Shown here: positions 21,117-21,151 of the stretch, piece after piece
Layout of the letters: the number at the start of each line of letters is the position of its first letter
How positions within the stretch are numbered: the stretch's first letter is position 1
Assembly: GCA_002440885.1 (NCBI GenBank)
Contig: DJVY01000117.1
Coordinates: forward strand, 2,700 to 23,850
Origin: Bacteroidales bacterium UBA6244
Lineage (GTDB): Bacteria; Bacteroidota; Bacteroidia; Bacteroidales; F082
Direction of reading: 5' to 3'
Length of the DNA stretch: 21,151 bases
Notes under the pieces: generated by a model
Seen by the model: the letters and a program-made list of their open reading frames with translations, nothing else
Database searches by the model: none
What the model was told of the DNA's origin: nothing
Made by a program: the position numbers and the translations under genes

Positions 21117-21151
21117 GGGTATCCTACTTGACGGGAGTCTGGCCAATGCCA

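Noticed and set aside
21124..21151. Possible end of a minus-strand gene at the right edge (frame reading GIGQTPVK then stop)
   Set aside because: Only about eight codons are visible, too few to support a coding call.
1..21151. CRISPR array, prophage, integrative element or intact insertion sequence
   Set aside because: No regularly spaced repeats, integrase, transposase or phage structural genes were seen, and gene content and style are uniform across the window.

Overview
The window comes from a member of the Bacteroidota. Several independent signs agree: a protein with a type IX secretion C-terminal sorting domain, two TonB-dependent receptors with an N-terminal carboxypeptidase-regulatory-like extension, a Lacal_2735-family small protein, a DUF5362 membrane protein, a tmRNA whose tag ends ENNFALAA, and promoters of the form TTTG-N19-21-TAnnTTTG instead of -35/-10 boxes. 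Genus and species cannot be read from the sequence. No phage, integrase, CRISPR array or intact insertion sequence is visible, so this looks like a chromosomal segment.

Layout. 1-248 (-) is the start of a pyruvate kinase gene. 353-3940 (+) holds an N-acetylhexosamine 1-kinase-like enzyme, a GH109-type Gfo/Idh/MocA protein with a twin-arginine signal, and a metallophosphoesterase lipoprotein. 4172-8665 (+) holds a beta-helix surface lipoprotein and a large TonB-dependent receptor, with a strong hairpin terminator between them and operator-like repeats upstream. 8738-11409 (-) holds a prolyl oligopeptidase and a DUF5362 membrane protein. 11410-11959 has no convincing gene. 11960-12354 (-) is the tmRNA gene ssrA, and 12408-13571 (-) is a sigma-54-type response regulator without a DNA-binding domain. 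13678-15933 (+) is a secreted FG-GAP repeat protein. A TPP riboswitch (about 15979-16066) then precedes a TonB receptor (16132-18546), which is closed by a strong terminator. 18675-21023 (+) holds a small secreted protein, a 57-residue Lacal_2735 protein directly abutting an SRPBCC protein, and a glutaminase.

How the genes may work together. GH109 and the hexosamine kinase suggest release of GalNAc (or a related sugar) followed by its phosphorylation at C1. The beta-helix lipoprotein and its receptor look like a SusD-less uptake pair of unknown substrate. The TPP riboswitch marks the second receptor as a probable thiamin or thiamin-precursor importer. The remaining genes appear to be mostly independent housekeeping or envelope genes.

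The points most worth a second look are the palindrome inside the P3 arm of the riboswitch and the hairpin ending one base before its start codon, the operator array and internal terminator of the beta-helix/TonB pair, and the HTH-less sigma-54 activator with a GAFTSA loop.
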